Source: Micromonospora fulviviridis
Lineage (GTDB): Bacteria > Actinomycetota > Actinomycetes > Mycobacteriales > Micromonosporaceae
Length of the DNA: 64,000 nucleotides
Direction: 5' to 3'
Assembly (NCBI RefSeq): GCF_014648395.1
Contig: NZ_BMRA01000001.1
Coordinates: forward strand, 248,001-312,000
Shown here: in pieces, positions 39,513 to 48,367 of the stretch
How the letters are laid out: every line of letters begins with the position of its first letter
Position numbering within the stretch: the stretch's first letter is position 1
The notes under the pieces: model-generated
What the model was told of the DNA's origin: nothing
Databases searched by the model: none
Seen by the model: the letters and a program-made list of their open reading frames with translations, nothing else
Program-made: the position numbers and the translations under genes

Positions 39513-40329
39513 GCGGGTCGCGGTACGCAAGACGTACAAGCTCTTCATCGGCGGGAAGTTCCCGCGCAGCGAGTCGGGACGGTCGTATCTCGTGCAGGAC
39601 TCCAACGTGTCGCTGGCCTCCCGCAAGGACGCGCGGGACGCGGTGGTCGCCGCCCGGGCCGCCGTGAAGGGTTGGGCCGGGGCGACCGCGTACAACCGCG
39701 GTCAGATCCTCTACCGGGTCGCCGAGATGCTGGAGGGCCGGCGGGACCAGTTCGTCGCCCTGGGCTCGTCCGTCGACGAGGTCGACGCGGCCATCGACCG
39801 CTGGGTCTGGTACGCGGGCTGGTCCGACAAGCTCCCCCAGGTCTACGGCGGGGCGAACCCGGTGGCCGGGCCGTACTTCAACCTCTCCGCGCCGGAGCCG
39901 ACCGGAGTGGTGGCCGTGGTGGCCCCGGAGTCCCCGGCGCTGCTCGGCCTGGTCAGCGTGATCGCCCCGGCGATCGTCACCGGCAACACCGTGGTGGTGG
40001 CCGCCTCCCCGTCGGCGCCGCTCGCGGCCGTGACCCTGGCCGAGGTGCTGGCCACCTCCGACCTGCCGGGCGGGGTGGTCAACATCCTCACCGGCCGGCT
40101 GTCGGAGACCGTGCCGACGCTGGCCGCGCACATGGACGTCAACGCCATCGACCTGACCGGGGTCGCCGACGCCGACCTGGCCGCCGAGCTGGAGGTCAAG
40201 GCCGCGGAGAACCTGAAGCGGGTGCTCCGCCCGGCCCCGGCCGACCACGACTGGTCCGCCGACCCGGGCCTCGCCCGGATGACCACGCTCCTCGAGACCA
40301 AGACGGTCTGGCACCCCAAGGGCGTCTGA
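39505..40329 (+). CDS. Truncated ALDH-like protein without the catalytic domain
   Basis: A 274-aa protein that aligns with the N-terminal cofactor-binding half of aldehyde dehydrogenases (KLFIGGKFPRSESG, ARAAVKGWAGATAYNRGQILYR, VAVVAPESPALLGLVSVIAPAIVTGN, ATSDLPGGVVNILTG). It ends before the region that would hold the Glu and Cys, so it should be inactive by itself. The frame is intact and ends normally, with core-like codon use, which argues against a decayed fragment. Overlapping the upstream ALDH by 8 bp, it probably forms a heteromer with it, like the non-catalytic second domain of ALDH16. Confidence 0.85.
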   Translation: MSERVAVRKTYKLFIGGKFPRSESGRSYLVQDSNVSLASRKDARDAVVAARAAVKGWAGATAYNRGQILYRVAEMLEGRRDQFVALGSSVDEVDAAIDRWVWYAGWSDKLPQVYGGANPVAGPYFNLSAPEPTGVVAVVAPESPALLGLVSVIAPAIVTGNTVVVAASPSAPLAAVTLAEVLATSDLPGGVVNILTGRLSETVPTLAAHMDVNAIDLTGVADADLAAELEVKAAENLKRVLRPAPADHDWSADPGLARMTTLLETKTVWHPKGV

Positions 40330-40344
40330 CCGCCGTCGCCGCGG

Positions 40345-40382
40345 GCAGGAGTGGCCTCCGGGTCTCGGACGGCCACTCCTGC
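40345..40382 (+). terminator. Hairpin terminator, palindromic element C
   Basis: Perfect 12-bp arms GCAGGAGTGGCC (40345-40356) and GGCCACTCCTGC (40371-40382), an inner TCCG/CGGA stem and a downstream ACTTTCC. It lies 15 bp after the ALDH-like stop and ends the deoC operon. Confidence 0.75.
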
Positions 40383-40464
40383 ACTTTCCGGCCCTCGCGG
40401 GCGGCGCGACCGCGCCGAGCCGGTGCCGATCATGTCCCGGCACCGGCCGGGTGCGGGCCTGCCC

Positions 40465-40470
40465 TACCCT
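40465..40470 (+). promoter_or_regulatory. Candidate -10 box of the membrane protein gene
   Basis: TACCCT is 7 nt before GTG 40478, with no ribosome site between them. Confidence 0.4.
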
Positions 40471-40477
40471 CCTGGGC

Positions 40478-41128
40478 GTGATCAACCCCTTCCCGGCCAG
40501 CGAGAGCCGGGCCGCGCGCGTCGCGCTGAGCCTGCTGGCCCTCGCGGTCGCCGTCGCCGGCACGGTCTGGCTGGTCGACCTCTCCGGCGCCGTCGCCGGG
40601 GCCCGGGCGGCGCAGCGGCACTGGCACCCGCACGGCTACGCCCAGCTCCTGTTCTTCCTGCTCGCGGTGCCGATCGGCACGCTCCTGCACACGGCGCCGG
40701 CCGCCGCGGCCGGGCTGCCGGTCCGGCGGGCGTGGGCCACCGTCGGGGCGCTCCTGGGGTACGGGGTGCTGGTCGCCGCGGTGGCCTGGGCGGTCGCCCC
40801 GCTCGCGCCGGCCCACGTCGGCGGCGGCCGGGGCGACCCGTCGGGCCTCTACCCCGCCTGGCTCGCCTGCGTGCTGCTGTCCGTGGCCGTGCTCGCCTGC
40901 GCCGGCGGGCTCTTCGTTCGGCCCACCCGGCGCGAGGACCCGCTCGACTTCCGCCCGCCCTCGGTCCGCCGCCGGGCCGGTACGGAGGCCCGCACCGACC
41001 GGGCCACCGAGCCGCGCCGCCGGGTCGGCGGGGCGCTGTTCACCACGGGCGTTCTCGGCTGGGTGATCGGAACTCCGCTGCTGATCCTGCTTCTGCTCCG
41101 CGGGCTGGCCGGCTGGGCGATGGGCTGA
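40478..41128 (+). CDS. Four-helix membrane protein of unknown function
   Basis: A 216-aa membrane protein with helices at about residues 14-34, 55-75, 82-105 and 120-142, then a ~50-residue charged loop (RREDPLDFRPPSVRRRAG) and a last helix near the C-terminus. There is no recognisable family motif. The GTG at 40478 is chosen because TACCCT lies 7 nt upstream; the frame is open for another nine codons. The blaI-like gene follows 47 bp later with its own promoter. I cannot suggest a function. Confidence 0.68.
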   Translation: MINPFPASESRAARVALSLLALAVAVAGTVWLVDLSGAVAGARAAQRHWHPHGYAQLLFFLLAVPIGTLLHTAPAAAAGLPVRRAWATVGALLGYGVLVAAVAWAVAPLAPAHVGGGRGDPSGLYPAWLACVLLSVAVLACAGGLFVRPTRREDPLDFRPPSVRRRAGTEARTDRATEPRRRVGGALFTTGVLGWVIGTPLLILLLLRGLAGWAMG

Positions 41129-41149
41129 CCCACGCCGGCCGGGGAGCCA

Positions 41150-41167
41150 CCTACTACGCGAGGTAGG
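41150..41167. promoter_or_regulatory. Candidate BlaI-type autoregulatory operator
   Basis: CCTAC and GTAGG half-sites are separated by 8 bp and overlap the candidate -10 (TAGGAT, 41164-41169), which is 6 nt before GTG 41176. The CTAC/GTAG halves resemble the TAC/GTA cores of known BlaI/MecI operators. This position would allow autorepression. Confidence 0.5.
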
Positions 41168-41175
41168 ATTGTCGG

Positions 41176-41619
41176 GTGACTCGGCTCGGTGATCTCGAAC
41201 GTGCGGTGATGGACGTGCTGTGGGACTCGGTCCCCGCCACGTCGGACGGCGTGACCGTACGCGAGGTCGCCGACGCCCTCGACGGGCGTGAGCTGGCCTA
41301 CACGACGGTGATGACCGTGCTCGACCGGCTCGCCGGCAAGGGCATGGTGCAGCGCGAGCGGGAGGGGCGGGCCTGGCGTTACCGGCCCGCCGCCACCCGG
41401 GAGGCGCACATCGCCCAGCTCATGCTCGACGCCCTCGACCTCGGCGGCAGCCGGGACGCCGCGCTGGTGCGCTTCGCCCGCTCGGTGACCGGCACCGAGG
41501 CGGAGGTGCTGCGTGCGGCGCTCAGCGCCGAGGCGGGCCTGCCCGGCTCCGGGCTGACCGACCGGGTCGAGGACCCGCGGGCCGGCGGCCCGGCGCTCGA
41601 CGAGGCGACGGACCGGTAG
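41176..41619 (+). CDS. BlaI/MecI/CopY family repressor
   Basis: A 147-aa winged-helix repressor. The DNA-binding domain covers about residues 1-75 (LGDLERAVMDVLWDS, then TVMTVLDRLAGKGMVQRERE), followed by the dimerisation helices (GTEAEVLRAALSAE). In the classical system it is cleaved after activation of the partner M56 peptidase. The partner gene starts 10 bp downstream. With the cyd operon beginning ~100 bp past that gene, a role in respiratory or envelope-stress control is plausible rather than beta-lactam resistance, as no beta-lactamase is present. Confidence 0.9.
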   Translation: MTRLGDLERAVMDVLWDSVPATSDGVTVREVADALDGRELAYTTVMTVLDRLAGKGMVQREREGRAWRYRPAATREAHIAQLMLDALDLGGSRDAALVRFARSVTGTEAEVLRAALSAEAGLPGSGLTDRVEDPRAGGPALDEATDR

Positions 41620-41629
41620 GGCGGCCGCC

Positions 41630-42535
41630 GTGGCGTACGCCCTGCACTTCGCCGCGACCATCCTGGCCTGCTGGCTGACCGCGCAGGTCCTCGCGGCCGC
41701 GCGGTGGACCTGGCGGGCCCCGCGGGTGGCGATCGTCTGCTGGCAGGCGGTCGGGCTGGCGCTCGGTCTCTCCGCCATGGGGCTGCCCATGGCGCTCGGC
41801 CTGGCCGCGTACGACCTGCCGACCGGGAGCGCGCTGCTGACGCTCGCCGACGATCTGGCCCACGGCACGCTGCCGGCCGGGCTGGGCGCGCCGCACCTGG
41901 GCCTCGTGGGGGTCGGTTTCGGCATCGGCGCGGTGCTGCTCACCACGACGGTGCGCAGCATCCACGGCACGGTACGGGCCCAGCGCCGGCACCGGGAGCT
42001 GCTCAGCCTGGTCGCCCGCCGGGACCCGACGGTGCCCGGGGCGCTGGTGCTCGACCACCCGAGCGCGGCCGCCTACTGCCTGCCCGGGGTGAAGCCCCGC
42101 GTGGTGGTCAGCGCCGGCACGCTGAGCCTGCTCGACCGGGCCGAGCTGGCCGCGGTGCTCACCCACGAGCGGGCGCACGCCCAGGAGCGGCACGACCTGG
42201 TGCTGCTGCCGTTCACCGCGCTCTGCCGGGCACTGCCCTGGTTCCGCTGGGTGCGGGACGCCCACGAGCGGGTGGCCCTGCTGGTCGAGATGCGCGCCGA
42301 CGACAAGGCGCGCGAGCTGCACGCCGAGGAGCCCCTGGCCGGGGCGCTGCGCCGGTTCGCCGCCGCCGGGCACCGGGTCACCCCGGCCGGCACGCTCGGC
42401 CTCGGCGACCGCGACCTCGACGTGCGGGTGCAGCGGCTCATGGTCCCGGACCGGCCGCCGCGGGTGCTCGGCGCCACCGCGCTCTCCGTCGCGACCCTGC
42501 TCGTCACCCTGCCGATCTCCCTCTTCCTGAGCTGA
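41630..42535 (+). CDS. M56 family membrane metallopeptidase (BlaR1-like)
   Basis: A 301-aa integral membrane zinc peptidase. Helices cover about residues 1-24, 32-55 and 85-105, the catalytic HERAH lies near residue 178 in a cytoplasmic loop (LTHERAHAQERHD), and a further helix closes the C-terminus. There is no extracellular penicillin-binding domain, so unlike BlaR1 it cannot sense beta-lactams that way. It follows the BlaI-like gene by 10 bp, the usual blaI-blaR arrangement, and would relieve repression by cleaving the repressor. The signal is unknown. Confidence 0.88.
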   Translation: MAYALHFAATILACWLTAQVLAAARWTWRAPRVAIVCWQAVGLALGLSAMGLPMALGLAAYDLPTGSALLTLADDLAHGTLPAGLGAPHLGLVGVGFGIGAVLLTTTVRSIHGTVRAQRRHRELLSLVARRDPTVPGALVLDHPSAAAYCLPGVKPRVVVSAGTLSLLDRAELAAVLTHERAHAQERHDLVLLPFTALCRALPWFRWVRDAHERVALLVEMRADDKARELHAEEPLAGALRRFAAAGHRVTPAGTLGLGDRDLDVRVQRLMVPDRPPRVLGATALSVATLLVTLPISLFLS

Positions 42536-42574
42536 GGGGCGGGATGCCCTCCCGGCGGGGCCACCGGACGGCAT

Positions 42575-42591
42575 ACGTAGCGAGGCTACGT
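42575..42591. promoter_or_regulatory. Candidate operator in the cyd promoter
   Basis: ACGTAGC-GAG-GCTACGT is a perfect 7+3+7 inverted repeat directly upstream of TAGGCT (42593-42598), about 40 bp before cydA. The GTAGC/GCTAC halves share the TAG core with the site in front of the BlaI-like gene, suggesting a common regulator. Another factor such as a redox regulator is equally possible. Confidence 0.5.
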
Positions 42592-42634
42592 GTAGGCTCG
42601 CTATGACAAGCGAGCCAACCCGTGGGAGTCGGTC

Positions 42635-43882
42635 ATGGATCCCCTGCTCATCGCCCGCCTGCAGTTCGCCACGACCACCTCGATCCACTTCCTCTTCGTG
42701 GTGGTCACGCTCGGCCTCGTCACCCTGCTGGTCGGCCTGCAGACCGCCGGCTTCGTCACCGGCAAGCCGGTGTACGAGCGGCTGACCCGCTTCTGGGGCC
42801 AGCTCTACGTGATCAACTACGTGCTGGGCATCGCCACGGGGATCGTGATGGAGTTCCAGTTCGGGCTGAACTGGAGCGGCCTGTCGCGCTACGTGGGCAA
42901 CGTGTTCGGGGCGCCGCTGGCCATCGAGACGCTGGTCGCCTTCTTCCTGGAGTCCACGTTCCTCGGGATGTGGATCTTCGGCTGGCACCGGCTGCGGCGC
43001 GGCGTCCACCTGGCCCTGCTCTGGGGCGTCGCGCTCACCGCGTACGCCTCGGCTTTCTGGATCATGGTGGCCAACGCGTGGCTCCAGCACCCGGTCGGCT
43101 ACGAGGTCCGCGACGGCGTCGCCCACCTCACCGACTTCGGCGCGCTGCTCACCAACCCCACCCTCGGCTTCGCCTTCGGCCACGTGGTCTCGGCCGGCCT
43201 GGTCACCGGCGGGGTGCTGATGGCCGCGGTCAGCGCCTGGCACCTGCTCCGGCGTACACCGGACTTCCTGCTCTTCCGGAAGTCGCTGCGGCTCGGCCTG
43301 GTCACCGCGGCGCTCGCCGTGACCACGCTCCAGGGCTTCGGCTTCGCGCAGTTCGGCCCGGTCGGGGAACTCCAGCCGACCAAGTTCGGCGGCGGGGCCG
43401 ACCGCGACGCGCTGGTCGCCGAGTGGACGGCGAAGTTCGGCCCGGGCGACTACACCCCGCCGGTCCTGTCCAGCGTCGGCCTCGGCTTCATGATCCTGAT
43501 CGGCTTCACCCTGGGCTGCGTCTGGCTCCTGCTGCCGCTGCTCTGGCGGGACTGGATCATCCGGTGGAAGTTCCCGCTCTGGCTGGTGCTGCTCGGCGTG
43601 CCGCTGCCCTTCGTCGCGGTGATCCTCGGCTGGATCGCCCGCGAGGTGGGCCGCCAGCCCTGGGTCGCGTACGGGCTGCTGCCGACCGGGCAGGCCGTCT
43701 CGCCGGTGAGCGCCGGGTTGATGCTCACCTCGCTGATCGTCTTCACCCTGCTGCTCGGCACCCTCGCCGTCACCAACTGGGTGCTGCTGGCCCGGCACGC
43801 CGCCCGGGGCGCGCACGACCCCGCGCTCGGCCGCCCGCCCACGCCGGACACCGACCACCACCCCGACCCCGTGTTCGCCTGA
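42635..43882 (+). CDS. cydA: Cytochrome bd oxidase subunit I
   Basis: A 415-aa quinol oxidase subunit carrying haems b558, b595 and d, which reduces oxygen to water in the membrane at low oxygen or under inhibition of the aa3 oxidase. His18 (SIHFLFV) is the expected N-terminal haem ligand, and GWIAREVGRQPW marks the C-terminal conserved helix. The protein is ~100 residues shorter than the E. coli enzyme because of a short quinol loop. ATG 42635 has GGGAG upstream. It heads cydABDC. Confidence 0.95.
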   Translation: MDPLLIARLQFATTTSIHFLFVVVTLGLVTLLVGLQTAGFVTGKPVYERLTRFWGQLYVINYVLGIATGIVMEFQFGLNWSGLSRYVGNVFGAPLAIETLVAFFLESTFLGMWIFGWHRLRRGVHLALLWGVALTAYASAFWIMVANAWLQHPVGYEVRDGVAHLTDFGALLTNPTLGFAFGHVVSAGLVTGGVLMAAVSAWHLLRRTPDFLLFRKSLRLGLVTAALAVTTLQGFGFAQFGPVGELQPTKFGGGADRDALVAEWTAKFGPGDYTPPVLSSVGLGFMILIGFTLGCVWLLLPLLWRDWIIRWKFPLWLVLLGVPLPFVAVILGWIAREVGRQPWVAYGLLPTGQAVSPVSAGLMLTSLIVFTLLLGTLAVTNWVLLARHAARGAHDPALGRPPTPDTDHHPDPVFA

Positions 43883-43893
43883 GGGAGCCCGCC

Positions 43894-44901
43894 GTGGAAC
43901 TCGCCTGGTACGCCCTGCTCGGCCTCTTCTTCGCCACCTACCTCGTGCTCGGCGGCTACGACTACGGCGTCGGCCTGCTGCTGGCCCGGGGTGCGACACC
44001 GCAGGCTCGCCGGGCCACGCTGAACGCGGTCGGGCCGTTCTTCCTCGGCAACGAGGTCTGGCTGGTGGCCGCGGTCGGCATCCTGTTCGGCGCCTTCCCC
44101 ACCCTGGAGGGCGAACTGCTCTCCGGCCTCTATCCGGCCGTGCTCGGCGCGCTCATCGGGGTGGTGCTGGTGACGGCCGGGGTGCAACTGCGCAGCCGGC
44201 CGCGGGCCGGGGCGGCCCGGACGGGCTGGGACCGGGTGGTGGTGGCCGGCAGCGTCCTCGCCGCGCTCGGCTGGGGCGCGCTGCTCGGCGGGCTGCTCCA
44301 GGGCGTGCCGCTGTCCGGCGACGGCCACGTGGCCGGGGTCGGCCACCTGCTCACCCCGTTCGTGGCCGCCGCCGCGCTGGCGCTGCTCGCGCTGGTCGCC
44401 GTGCAGGGTGCGACCTTCCTCACGCTCCGGCTGCCGGCCGCCGACGTACCGTCGGTCGCCCGGCTGGCCCGCGGCCTGGTGCCGGTCGCGCTCGCCGCGG
44501 TCGCCGCCGCCACCGTCCTGGGCCTGCTCTCCGATCGGGTACGCGCCGCCGTGGGGCGCCCGGCGGTCGCCGTACTCCTGCCGTTGGCGCTGGTGGCGGC
44601 CCTGCTGGTGGCCCGCGCGGCGCTGCGCCGGGGCCGGGCCGGGGTGGCCTTCGCGGCGACCAGCGTGGCGCTGGCCCTGCCGGTGCCGCTGGTCGGCGCG
44701 GCGCTCTGGCCCCGCGTGCTGGTCTCCACCACCGACCCGGCGGCCTCGCTGACCGTGGCCGACGCGGCCGCGAGCGGGCCGACCCTGGCCCTGCTGGGCT
44801 GGCTGGCGCTGCCGCTCGTGCCGGCCCTACTAGGCTTTCAGGCGATGTGCTGGTGGGTGTTCCGGGGACGGACCGACGGTAGGGCACCGGTGTACTGGTG
44901 A
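43894..44901 (+). CDS. cydB: Cytochrome bd oxidase subunit II
   Basis: A 335-aa multi-helix subunit II, with the conserved opening LVLGGYDYGVGLLL (about residues 17-30), PFFLGNEVWLV, and GPTLALLGWLALPLVPALL near the end. It stabilises the haem-bearing subunit I in the membrane. GTG 43894 with GAGGGAG upstream is chosen as the start, 11 bp after cydA. The stop overlaps the cydD start as GTGA. The C-terminus ends FRGRTDGRAPVYW. Confidence 0.93.
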   Translation: MELAWYALLGLFFATYLVLGGYDYGVGLLLARGATPQARRATLNAVGPFFLGNEVWLVAAVGILFGAFPTLEGELLSGLYPAVLGALIGVVLVTAGVQLRSRPRAGAARTGWDRVVVAGSVLAALGWGALLGGLLQGVPLSGDGHVAGVGHLLTPFVAAAALALLALVAVQGATFLTLRLPAADVPSVARLARGLVPVALAAVAAATVLGLLSDRVRAAVGRPAVAVLLPLALVAALLVARAALRRGRAGVAFAATSVALALPVPLVGAALWPRVLVSTTDPAASLTVADAAASGPTLALLGWLALPLVPALLGFQAMCWWVFRGRTDGRAPVYW

Positions 44902-46574
44902 ACCGCCGCCCGTTCGACCCGCGTCTGCTGCGCCGGGTCCCCGCGGCCCGGCGCGACCTCGCCGTGCTCGCGGTTCTCGGCGGGCTGACCGCGCTGCTGG
45001 TGGTCGCCCAGGCCACCGCGCTGGCCACCCTGCTGGCCACCGCGATCGACGGGCGGCTGCACCGGCCGGCGCTGGCCGGTCTCCTGGCGGCCGTCGCCGC
45101 CCGGGCGCTGGTGAGCTGGGCGCAGGGCACGGTCGCGGCCCGGGCGGCGGCGACGGTCAAGGCGGCGCTGCGCGCGGACCTGCTGCGCGCGGTCGGCCGG
45201 CACGGCCCCACCTGGGTCGCCGGCCGGCGGGCCGGGCAGCTCGCCACCCTCGCCGGGCGCGGGCTGGACGCACTCGACCCCTACTTCACCGGCTACCTGC
45301 CGCAGCTCGTGCTGAGCGTGACCGTGCCGCTGGCCGTGCTGGCCCGGATCGTGCTCGCCGACTGGAGCTCGGCGCTGATCATCGCGCTGACCATCCCGCT
45401 CATCCCGATCTTCGGGGCGCTGCTCGGCTGGCAGGCGCAGGCCGCCACCGAGCGGCAGTGGCGGCGGCTGTCGCTGCTCGGCGGCCACTTCCTCGACATG
45501 GTGGCCGGGCTGCCCACGCTGCGCGCGTTCGGCCGGGCCCGCGCCCAGGTCGACGTCGTACGCCGGATGGCCGACGGGCACCGCCAGGCGACCATGAGGA
45601 CGCTGCGGATCGCCTTCCTGTCGGCGCTGGTCCTCGAACTGGTCGCCACCCTCTCGGTGGCGCTGGTCGCCGTACCGGTCGGCATCCGGCTGCTCGGCGG
45701 CGGGATCACCCTCTCCACCGCGCTGCTGGTGCTGCTGCTCACCCCGGAGGCGTACCTGCCGCTGCGGGCGGCCGGCAGCCGGTTCCACGCCAGCATGGAG
45801 GGGCTGACCGCGCTGGACGAGGCGCTCACCCTCTCCGCGACCCCCGAGGCCGCCGGTCCGCACGGTGCCCGGCCGGCGCCGGACGGCCGGGGCGAGATCC
45901 GCTTCGAGGGCGTGACCGTCGCGTACGAGCGGACCACGGCGCTGCGGGACGTCACGCTCACCATCCGCCCCGGCGAGCGGGTCGCCGTCATCGGGCCCAG
46001 CGGAGCCGGCAAGACCACCCTGCTCAACCTGCTGCTCGGCTTCGTCACCCCGACCGCCGGCCGGGTCACCGTGGACGGGGTGGACCTCGCCGGGGTCGAC
46101 CTCGACGCCTGGCGGCGCGAGCTGGCCTGGGTGCCGCAGCGCGCCCACCTCTTCGCCGGCTCGCTCGCCGACAACATCCGTCTCGGCGCCCCCGACACCC
46201 CGGACGCCGCGCTCGCCGGCGCGGTCACCGACGCCGCGCTGGACGAGGTGGTCGCCGCCCTGCCCGACGGGCTCGGCACCACGCTCGGCGAGCGCGGGCA
46301 CGGCCTGTCCAGCGGGCAGCGGCAGCGGGTCGCGCTGGCCCGGGCGTTCCTCCGGGGCGCCCCGCTGGTGCTCCTCGACGAACCGACCGCCCGGCTCGAC
46401 AGCGCCAGCGAGGCGGTCGTGCTGGCGGCCACCCGGCGGCTGGTCGCCGGGCGTACCGCGCTGCTGGTCGCGCACCGGCCCGCGCTGCTGGAGGACGCCG
46501 ACCGGATCCTCCGCGTCGAGGACGGCCGGGTCACCGAGCTGAGCCGGGTACCGGCCGCGGAGGTGACGCCATGA
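44898..46574 (+). CDS. cydD: Thiol reductant ABC exporter subunit CydD
   Basis: A 558-aa ABC half-exporter required for bd oxidase maturation; CydDC moves thiols (cysteine/glutathione in E. coli) to the outer face. The membrane domain (about 25-300) shows ATAIDGRLHRP and the typical Y-P loop, and the ATPase domain has Walker A GPSGAGKTT, signature LSSGQRQR, Walker B VLLDEPTARLD and AHRPALL. It overlaps cydB and cydC by 4 bp each, indicating coupled translation. Actinomycetes lack glutathione, so the native thiol remains open. Confidence 0.92.
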   Translation: MNRRPFDPRLLRRVPAARRDLAVLAVLGGLTALLVVAQATALATLLATAIDGRLHRPALAGLLAAVAARALVSWAQGTVAARAAATVKAALRADLLRAVGRHGPTWVAGRRAGQLATLAGRGLDALDPYFTGYLPQLVLSVTVPLAVLARIVLADWSSALIIALTIPLIPIFGALLGWQAQAATERQWRRLSLLGGHFLDMVAGLPTLRAFGRARAQVDVVRRMADGHRQATMRTLRIAFLSALVLELVATLSVALVAVPVGIRLLGGGITLSTALLVLLLTPEAYLPLRAAGSRFHASMEGLTALDEALTLSATPEAAGPHGARPAPDGRGEIRFEGVTVAYERTTALRDVTLTIRPGERVAVIGPSGAGKTTLLNLLLGFVTPTAGRVTVDGVDLAGVDLDAWRRELAWVPQRAHLFAGSLADNIRLGAPDTPDAALAGAVTDAALDEVVAALPDGLGTTLGERGHGLSSGQRQRVALARAFLRGAPLVLLDEPTARLDSASEAVVLAATRRLVAGRTALLVAHRPALLEDADRILRVEDGRVTELSRVPAAEVTP

Positions 46575-48310
46575 CCGACCGACCCGAGCGGGCCGTGCTG
46601 CGGCTGGCCCGGCCCTACCTGAGCCGCCTGCTGGGCGCCGGGCTGCTCGCGGCGGCCACCGAGTTCGCCGGGCTGGCCCTGATGGCCACCGCCACCTGGC
46701 TGCTCATGAGCGCCGCCGGCCGGCCGCCGCTGGACCGGCTGACCGTGGCGATCGTCGCGGTCCGCGCGCTCGCGGTCAGCCGCGGCGTGTTCCGCTACAC
46801 CGAACGGCTCGCCGGGCACGACGCGGTCCTCCGCATGATCACCGACGTCCGGACCCGGGTCTTCGCCACCCTGACCGCCCGGCGGGACGCCGCCCCGCGC
46901 ACCGGTGACGCCCTGAGCCGGCTGGTCTCCGACGTGGAAGCGGTGCAGGACCTGCTGCTGCGGGTGCTGGTGCCGGGGGCGGCGGCCGCCCTGGTGAGCC
47001 TCCTCGCCGTCGGCAGCGCCGCGCTGATCTCGCCGCCGGCCGCCGGCGTGCTCGCGGTCGGCCTGCTGGTGGCCGGGGTGGCGCTGCCCGTACTGGCCGC
47101 CCGGCTGACCCGGCGGGCCGCCGACGAGGTGGCCCCGCTGCGTGGCGCGCTCGCGGTGGACGCGGTCGACCTGACCCACGGCGCCGCCGACCTGGCCGCC
47201 TTCGGTGCGACCGGCGCGGCGCTCGCCGCCGCCGAGACCCGGGGCGGCCGCCTGGCCCGGCTGGAGCGCCGGCTCGCCGCGACCGGCTTCGCGGTGGACG
47301 CGGCCGGGGTGCTGGTCGGCGGGCTCACCGCCGCCGCCGTGGTGGTGGTGGCGCTGCGCGCCGGTGTCGGCGGGGTGCTGGTCGGCGTCCTGGCGGTGGG
47401 CTCGCTGGCCACCGTCGAGGTCGCCCTCGCGCTGGTCGGGGCGGCCCGGCAGCACACCCAGCTCCGCGCCGGCCTGGCCCGGGTTGCCGACCTGCTCACC
47501 GATGCCGGGGAGCCGGCGCCCACCGCCCCCGCCGCACCGGCGCCGGGCGGGCACGACGTCCGGTTCGAGGGCGTGACCGTCCGGTACCGGGAGGGAGCGG
47601 CGCCCGCCCTGGCCGGCGTCGACATCGACCTGCCGGCCGGCCGCCGGGTGGCCGTGGTCGGGCCGAGCGGCGCCGGCAAGAGCACCCTGGCCGCCGTGCT
47701 CACCGGCGCGGTACGCCCCGACGCCGGCCGGGTCACCGTCGACGGCGTGGACGTGTCCGGGTACCCGGACGAGGAGCTGCCCCGCGTGGTCGGCGGCCTG
47801 CTCGCCGAGGCGTACGTCTTCCACGCCACAGTGCGGGAGAACCTGCTGCTCGGTCGGCCCCGCGCCGACGAGGCCGAGCTGACCGCCGCCACCCGGGCGG
47901 CCGGCCTGCTGGACTGGGTGGGCGCCCAGCCGCAGGGCTGGGACACCGTGGTGGGCGAGCAGGGCGGGCAGCTCTCCGGCGGGCAGCGGCAGCGCCTCGC
48001 CCTGGCCCGGGCGCTGCTGGCCGCCCCGCCGGTGCTGGTGCTGGACGAGCCGACCGAGGGGCTCGACCCGGCGGCCGCCGACGCCGTGCTCGCCTCGGCG
48101 CTGGCCGCCACCCCGACCGGGCACTCGGTGCTGCTCATCAGCCACCGGCTCAGCGGCCTCGCCGGGCTGGACGAGATCGTGGTGCTCGACGCCGGTCGGG
48201 TGGCGCAGCGCGGCCGGCACGAGGAACTGGTGGCCCGCCCGGGCTGGTACCGGGAGCAGTGGCTGCTCCAGGAGGCCGCCGAACGCGGCTACCTCGCCCT
48301 GGCCCCCTGA
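46571..48310 (+). CDS. cydC: Thiol reductant ABC exporter subunit CydC
   Basis: A 579-aa partner of CydD. The first helix region contains LALMATATWLLMSAAGRPP, characteristic of CydC, and the ATPase domain has Walker A GPSGAGKST, signature LSGGQRQR, Walker B VLVLDEPTEGLD and SHRLSGL. ATG 46571 overlaps the cydD stop (ATGA) and matches the family start; the frame upstream of this ATG belongs to the cydD region and is not used. It is the final gene of the cyd operon; a small GGGG-TTTT-CCCC hairpin lies ~10 bp past the stop. Confidence 0.92.
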   Translation: MTDRPERAVLRLARPYLSRLLGAGLLAAATEFAGLALMATATWLLMSAAGRPPLDRLTVAIVAVRALAVSRGVFRYTERLAGHDAVLRMITDVRTRVFATLTARRDAAPRTGDALSRLVSDVEAVQDLLLRVLVPGAAAALVSLLAVGSAALISPPAAGVLAVGLLVAGVALPVLAARLTRRAADEVAPLRGALAVDAVDLTHGAADLAAFGATGAALAAAETRGGRLARLERRLAATGFAVDAAGVLVGGLTAAAVVVVALRAGVGGVLVGVLAVGSLATVEVALALVGAARQHTQLRAGLARVADLLTDAGEPAPTAPAAPAPGGHDVRFEGVTVRYREGAAPALAGVDIDLPAGRRVAVVGPSGAGKSTLAAVLTGAVRPDAGRVTVDGVDVSGYPDEELPRVVGGLLAEAYVFHATVRENLLLGRPRADEAELTAATRAAGLLDWVGAQPQGWDTVVGEQGGQLSGGQRQRLALARALLAAPPVLVLDEPTEGLDPAAADAVLASALAATPTGHSVLLISHRLSGLAGLDEIVVLDAGRVAQRGRHEELVARPGWYREQWLLQEAAERGYLALAP

Positions 48311-48367
48311 GCGCTTTCCGGGGTTTTCCCCGACGCGCCCGGCCGTCCGCGGTGGCAGGGTGGTCCC

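Noticed and set aside
39505..40329. Degraded ALDH pseudogene
   Set aside because: Intact frame, proper stop and core codon use; overlap with the upstream gene argues for a functional partner.
48310..48345. Terminator GGGG-TTTT-CCCC after cydC
   Set aside because: Only a 4-5 bp stem; too weak to list as a feature by itself.
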